A stretch of 64,000 bases of DNA from Cololabis saira (Eukaryota; Chordata; Actinopteri; Beloniformes; Belonidae): NCBI RefSeq assembly GCF_033807715.1, contig NC_084607.1:17780941-17844940 (forward strand), given 5' to 3'. The stretch's first letter is position 1. The number at the start of each line of letters is the position of its first letter. Below, in pieces: positions 1 to 64,000 of the stretch. The notes under the pieces were generated by a model, which saw only the letters and a program-made list of their open reading frames with translations, was not told the origin of the DNA and ran no database searches. Position numbers and translations under genes: made by a program.

Positions 1-1077
1 GCATAAATATTCACAGCCCATCCATGTTTTAAAGCCATCTAATTAAACACTCGCTATAGTTTTCTATTTGAATTTTTTTTACTAATAATGCACCATTTTA
101 TACAATTATGCTGAAAAATTGCAAAAATTAAATTAAATGAGCTGTAATAAATTTTCATGCAATTATAGCTTACAATGAAATATGTTGAATGTATCATATA
201 ATACATAAATTAGATTGGGAAGCAATAACCTGCAGCCAAAAGCTGTTCCCAGAACTGCAATATGGGAGCTGCATTTAGTCAAATAAATAAATACAAATCA
301 GAAAAAAATTCTAATATTCCTGCAGGAGCACGTTCGTGATCATTTCTACATCGTCTATCTGGAGTGTGTTCCGTGCAAGCTTTTTAAGCCCTAATCTGAC
401 TGTACCCACTGCAGCCAGACCGCAGCCGTTACAAACACTATGCGACGCTATCATCTGATTAAATACCACAGAAACATTTTACTTTAAACAAATTACGCTG
501 GTTTTTATTTTCACCGCACTGACCTAACTAGGACAAACCTCATGCTGCCACACTTTAAAATGGGGAAAGACTCCATGCAGATTTTCTCCATTAAAGCAGG
601 GCGATCCGCAGCCGGAGCTGTTTTCTTTCTCCTCTCACCCTCACGTGCAAGCCTTTTTCCTCAATTGTTTCGAGGCTCGTTTCAATTGCTTTCAGAACTT
701 TTCTCTAAAAAAAAAAATGCATTGCATGGCTGCTCCAGGTTTAGGCGAGAACTAACCTCGATTATTTTCAATATCCAACATATAATTTCCCCAATTCTGC
801 AGTATTCCCTTTGATTCAAGCTTGAGTCATATGGCTTCAGGGCCAATGGGGGTCCGCCTTTGGGGCGCCTTAAAACCGTCTCTTCTTATCCCCTTTCATC
901 ATCTAACCCGGGACGTCTTGAAACCGTGGGGCCAGTTATTGCCATTTTTTTTTCGTTCCCGGACAGCCCAATGCGGACTGGCCACCAGCCAATCAGAACC
1001 TTGTTTACATTATGTGACTGACAAAGCTCTGGCACCCTGCCAGCCAATGAGATTCGTGCATACAAAGGCACAATCGC

Positions 1078-1160
<83 letters not shown>

Positions 1161-1840
1161 CATATACATATACATATACATATAAATTGACATACACACA
1201 CGATTAAATGCTTTTGCTTTTTTGCAAATATTTTTCTTAAATATTGTTTTGTTTTGTGATATTTAAAAAGTAACCAATCATAACTGATGAATTGGTCTAC
1301 CCATCATGTTATATATTATTCCTGGAAAGAGAGTGAAAAATACATTGAATTGTCATTTGAACTTCTATAAAACAATAACCACTTAAATTGCGTTCAATTT
1401 CAGTTATAAAACCACAAACTCCCATTACTCCTTTTTTTTTTCTCATTCAGGATTATCTTGCAAACACGATTGAACTCATTCGTATTTGTGTCCGTAAACT
1501 CTAAACCATTTTTAATCATTTCTTTTAATGAGATTAGTTCAGACTTAAGTGGAAAATGTTTAGAGTGGAAACAATGGCCCCTTCATTTAAATGTATTTGG
1601 CTATTTTTAGTTACTTAATTATTACTTCGTATAATCATACATACATTTACCTGCAATTCCAACAATTTCCCTTTTGTTTTAAATTCAGATATACCCATTT
1701 CCGCCCTGTCTTTCCATCTCTTTTATCTGCTGTACGTTTCACCTTCTGTTAGTGCGCACTGAGCTCCATTGTGACTGATCTGACCATCCACCGCTTTAAA
1801 TCTGGCGCTTTTCACTCTGTTTAGCAACGCCAGTCACCAC
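1..1840. other. 5' flanking non-coding sequence
   Basis: AT-rich with no recognisable exon. It contains a compound (TG)n(TA)n microsatellite at about 1078-1165 followed by an ATACAT-type run to 1190. Short open frames here are repeat translations or chance. Confidence 0.6.
1078..1190. repeat. compound (TG)n(TA)n microsatellite
   Basis: A run of TG passes directly into a run of TA, then an ATACAT-like tail. It is the source of spurious tyrosine/isoleucine and histidine/threonine frames. Confidence 0.95.
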
Positions 1841-1843
1841 GCC

Positions 1844-1892
1844 ATTGGCCCATTTTGTCGGCCAATCAGAACCGACCAATGGGAGGGCGTGT
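1844..1892. promoter_or_regulatory. CCAAT-box cluster with GC box, candidate promoter
   Basis: Three CCAAT boxes occur within 40 bp: ATTGG at 1844-1848, CCAAT at 1862-1866 and CCAAT at 1876-1880. A GGGAGGGCGTG Sp/KLF-like site follows immediately. A second pair of CCAAT boxes lies near 987 and 1043. Clustered NF-Y sites beside a GC box are typical of vertebrate promoters. The promoter could serve a 5' non-coding exon of bahcc1: a strong donor-like CCA/GTAAGT occurs at 2178. It could also serve a minus-strand transcript. No transcript evidence is available. Confidence 0.4.
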
Positions 1893-2699
1893 TTATCCTG
1901 CCCTCGAGACGCAAGGTACGCAGTTGCATCGAGAGAGAAACCGCTGCTCGGAGAGCCGAGCCGCAATCCAGCCAGGCCGGAAGCCCCAGTCCCACTGGCC
2001 TCTGCTTTCATAGACTGAACCAGCAGATTGCTGCACAGCCTCAGATGGAAATATTGTAGGATTTCATTCTAGCCACATGGTTAAGCTCAGATTTTGATTT
2101 TAAATTGGCGTCGCACTCTCTCTTCCAGAGTTTTGTGATTTTTATAATTTATTGTTATGCAAGGATTTAACACACCAGTAAGTAGTAATTTTATATACTT
2201 GATATTTTTAGATAAAATATTGTAGGGTCTGATTCCGCGTTGTGAGATGAAGGAGGCTGCGTTTTGCCCAAAATGTTAGATGTGACATGTGCACACAATT
2301 TCTTAATGTTTTTTTTTCTTCAAAATAACAAAACACGATGTGAGAGATGTTTCCTATGTGGAATAAATAAATCATTTCATGAACTGACACGACATAAATA
2401 AGCTTATAATATAATTCAAATTATTAGTGCATGTTGGTTTTTTTTTATAATTAAATAGCATAATATTTTCTTACTGATCAAGAATATCGCTTCTGCTTCA
2501 GTTGCCTAAAATGTATGAGGATGCCAAATTATGTTGCTCTATTTTTACGACAACTATGCTTTCAAATCATTTAATAATAAAAAAACTAACAAAACATTTA
2601 AAAAATAATTTTCCGTGAGTATGTAGGAGAGCCCATTGATAGAGTATATTGGGATACAATTTTGTTGGGTGTAAACAATGGTTTCCCATCTGTAACAAA

Positions 2700-2835
2700 G
2701 ACCCCTGGAAGATTATACCTCCACCGGGAAGAGGCCGGGGAGCGCTCTTAGCCGCCCCGGTCGAGGTGCGCTCCTGCCGGCCAGCTCAGTCGCGGAGCGC
2801 CGCCGGCCTCCCCCGCTGCTCGGTCCGACCTATAC
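2700..2835. promoter_or_regulatory. short GC/CpG-rich patch
   Basis: A stretch rich in CpG (CCGGGG, GCCGCCCCGG, TCGCGGAGCGCCGCCGG) stands out from the AT-rich surroundings. It could be part of a CpG island upstream of bahcc1. No convincing coding sequence was found. Confidence 0.35.
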
Positions 2836-4555
2836 AGCATAATTTGATTTATCAGCTGCCTTTCCGCTGTCGACGTGGTTCTGCAAATACAATTGACAGC
2901 CACTTGAATTTCATTACGAGTGTCGATCGTTAGAGGGGGGGAAAAGAAACAATTCTAGCTTGTATTGAATAAATGAAATCGCATATCCATACTGCATAAA
3001 AGAAACCACCGTGCGCATTTACGCCGCAGCAAGTAAAATACCCCGTAAATGTACATTTCGAATATTCTCTTAAAGTTGCAGTCTCTTGCAATTTTCACAA
3101 ATGCTCCCGGATTCAATTCTTTGGTCGTGAGAGAGCATTCAGGGAAGGCTGGATGTAACAGCATGGCGAAGGGAAGGTATAATGGCCGACTGCGAAGCAC
3201 TTTCTCAGTGTGGAGACAAAGGCAGTCCTCCTGACGGGCGGCCATTCACCTTGGATCCCAGCATAGTCCACTGACTTAACCATCACAGATGCTATAAGGC
3301 ACAGCTTTTTCAGATGTTTTCACGGCAAAAGACCCACATGCATGCACACAAATTACACCAGGAGCCCTCCGATGATACGGACCTGCGTATGGAGCGATTT
3401 TATTGTTGATGCTGCACTGAACTGAGAGGGCTGTAAATGGGTGCATGGGGAGATAATAGAGCTGGAAGGGAAATAGCCTTCATGATAACAACATGCCTCT
3501 CAATTCTTATATATTGCACAAATCCCATATTATTTTAGATATTGAATTTATTTTAATGTGATAATTTTGTATGACACTTTCTTTAAACCAATGAGGCTCT
3601 AGATTGAGAACCTATGATGTAAAACCCATCATTTATTTATATACCTAATAATTTGAAAATATAATACTAAGCTGCCTGCTGCTAGCCTGATTTAGTTTTA
3701 ATTACCCACAGACTTTACTGTGGATGGGAAAAGACTGTGTTTTACATTGTTGTTCTAAAGTGTCCAACCACATATATATTATAATAACATTTAATTTTCA
3801 TTTTAGGAATGACCTTATTTTCCCATTTTGACCAAATGATTCTATTTTTGTGACATGATAGAGGATGTCGCCTGTAATGTATTTACTACTCCATTTGATT
3901 ACCTGACCTGAAATAGGTCAAGGCAGATGAACACAGTGAGAGTGCAGTTATTCACATGCACACACACACACCACATTTACTCACACGGGGGCGCGCACTC
4001 ATGCAGGTTCGCACACACAAACAAACGCGCGCACGACCCTAGGTAGGCAGAAGGAGACAACCCATGCCTTTCAGGATCTGCTGCCGCTCTGTTATGAAGC
4101 GGTATTTAAATTACATTTTCTTTTGAATATTATCCGTCTTTTTTTTTTAACACGTCTCGAAATCTGTGAAGTGACAGGGTTCGGTTCCTTCAGCCTAACC
4201 GTCCATAATACATGTGGATGCGCGATGCGATAGTGTGTTTTATTTTCCTCCCAGTTTCCGGCTTTGTTTAAACGTTGTTATTTTTGTAGTATGCAGATTA
4301 GTTTAGCACGAAAAAAGTTATATTTAATGCAAAAATTAAAAAAAAAACTGAAATTATTGTGAGGTTTAAAAATGAAAGCTGGATGGAAGGGAGTTAGAAA
4401 AAACGCCTGCATCAATCCGAGACAATAGGAAGAAGAAGAGAAAGAAGGCAGCCTTTTTCACCTTGGGATGCATGGCTGAGGAGACTTCCATCATTTTACG
4501 CCAACCAGAACGACACACTATAAAATTACTTGCCGTTGCATGAACAAAAATCTGT

Positions 4556-4557
<2 letters not shown>

Positions 4558-4623
<66 letters not shown>
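4558..4623. repeat. (AT)n microsatellite
   Basis: About 33 perfect AT units, directly visible. Confidence 0.97.
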
Positions 4624-4625
<2 letters not shown>

Positions 4626-5118
4626 TTTTGGAGGTGTGACAAAATAACTGCTGACGTGTTAATTTAATAAATTGTGTGTATTAAACACGACATAATCACG
4701 ATTAGAAGGAACAGAATGTCCTTAAAAAGCATTTGTCAGTCTGCTCGCCGTGTCTGTAGAATATGAAGTCCAATTCTCCATGCAGGCCTGTACCCCAGGC
4801 TGATCAATAGAGCTGAAGCTGAGCCCTGCTCTGTCGCTTTTTGGATGCCTCGCTGGACTATTTTATCTGCCTTGTCTGCTGTCTTGCGTTGAATAGGCAG
4901 CTTTCGGTTATATGCAAAAAAAAAAAAAAAAAAAAAAGGCACAAAGGTAATAGATTTGATTCAATAAAGCGACATGCATGGGCTGTTTTGTTTCATACGT
5001 CTTGATATTTCTGTAATACTAGACTGCAATGGGAGAGTTTTGCATCGTGCTGTTCTTGTATATCTGCCTCCCCTTGTTTGTTGATGGTGAAAATTGCTTT
5101 GAATTTCTCCTTTGACAG

Positions 5119-63252
<58,134 letters not shown>

Positions 63253-63370
63253 GTGAGGCAGAGAACACAGATTTGGACAATATATGCACAGACATGAATA
63301 AGAAAGTACATCCTCATTCAATTCCAAAATATTACATTTTTTGGGGGGAAAACAAAACAAAACCAAAAAA

Positions 63371-64000
63371 AAAACTAGGCAACCTCAGACTAGGTAACCT
63401 CAGATGAAAAACACCACATGGCAGGTTACACTGTGTCATTATTTATTTAACAGATGCTACACCAAAATTCAGAAGTAGTGTGTGGTTAAACACATTATGG
63501 CTAGGACACGTAGTCAGCTAAAGCCTCCGATAGCATTTTAAATGTTTTGGTTTATTCCAGTGCAATTATAAAAAGTACTGAGAACATATGGTTTGTTTGG
63601 AAGAGTTGCCAAGGCTCTTGTCTTTAAAATGAACCTGGCAGGAGAGGTTAGGTTTGCAATTTTTTTCCTAAACAAACTTAGGCAGAAAAAGAAAAATAAG
63701 TAGCTCAGAAGAAAAGTTAAAAAAGTTATAAAGAGTGAAAATACACAGTATGGAATAACTTGAAGAAGCATATTTAGTACAAATAACTGGAGTAAATATT
63801 TTTGAATGTTCTCAGTTATTTACATGGTCTGAGCTTTGACTTGGCCATTGCAACATCTCGTCATTCTGTTGAAGATCCACCGCTGTGCTTTGGATCATTG
63901 TCCTGGTACATGACAGTGTCTTTCAAACGCTAGAGAGCTTTGGTATACAGAGGAGTTATACAAGCCCACATCATCACCCCTCCACCGCCGTACTTGACAG
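63371..64000 (-). pseudogene. Tc1/mariner element remnant running off the window end
   Basis: On the minus strand, 63840-64000 encodes KYGGGGVMMWACI, then after a gap MYQDNDPKHS, the Tc1-family blocks VKHGGGGVMIWACF and QQDNDPKHS. They are closer together than normal and broken by stops, so the copy is internally deleted. The terminus at about 63371-63455 (CTAGGCAACCTCAGA, GGCAGGTTACACTGTGTCAT) resembles the end of a widespread fish Tc1 family. It lies in the intron after exon 16, antisense to bahcc1. Confidence 0.72.

Larger units (their letters stand above)
1893..5118. other. upstream non-coding region
   Basis: Non-coding between the CCAAT cluster and the bahcc1 start. It holds the GC patch near 2.75 kb, a CA-rich stretch near 3.96 kb, a perfect (AT)n run at 4558-4623 and a poly-A tract near 4917-4937. 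No exon was recognised. Confidence 0.55.

Overview
The window looks like vertebrate nuclear DNA, almost certainly from a teleost fish. Reasons: one spliced gene with large introns, very long (CA/GT)n and (AT)n microsatellites, many short non-autonomous hAT-type DNA elements with intact 8-bp target-site duplications, and degenerate Tc1/mariner transposase pieces of the kind common in fish genomes. There are no bacterial-style genes, no RNA genes that I recognise and no CRISPR array.

The window is dominated by one plus-strand gene, the 5' three quarters of bahcc1 (BAH domain and coiled-coil containing 1). I assembled 16 coding exons by eye. Every junction keeps the reading frame and has GT/AG borders, giving about 1909 residues from the start codon at 5271 to the donor after 63252. 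The 3' part, which should encode the BAH domain, lies beyond position 64000. Whether this is the teleost a or b paralogue cannot be decided from the sequence alone. The wider family also contains TNRC18, but the N-terminus and exon 2-3 motifs fit BAHCC1 better.

Layout: 1-5270 is upstream and 5' non-coding sequence with a CCAAT-box cluster near 1.85 kb, a GC-rich patch near 2.75 kb and several microsatellites. Exon 1 is at 5271-5442. Intron 1 (5443-36608, 31 kb) holds most of the window's repeats: at least four DNA-transposon copies at 14.5, 22.8, 27.7-29.5 and 33.9 kb, and many microsatellites. Exon 2 is at 36.6 kb, followed by an 8.4-kb intron. Exons 3 and 4 are at 45.1-47.7 kb; exon 4 is 2.3 kb, rich in Gln, His and Pro. 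Exons 5-10 (49.7-56 kb) are interleaved with Tc1 and hAT remnants, including two hAT elements placed back-to-back on the same 8-bp target. Exons 11-13 (57.2-58.0 kb) encode the coiled coil and an AT-hook-like motif. A 4.3-kb intron follows, carrying a hAT remnant and a nearly 700-bp pyrimidine-rich tetranucleotide array. Exons 14-16 are at 62.3-63.25 kb, and a Tc1-family remnant runs off the end of the window.

BAHCC1 is known as a chromatin-associated regulator whose BAH module recognises H3K27me3. Only the disordered, coiled-coil and DNA-binding-like parts are visible here. I see no previously undescribed gene system. The best second-look items are the tandem hAT insertions on a shared target, the 41-bp minisatellite inside a hAT element, the repeated NAGNAG acceptors in bahcc1, and the His-rich and Gln-rich expansions in exon 4.
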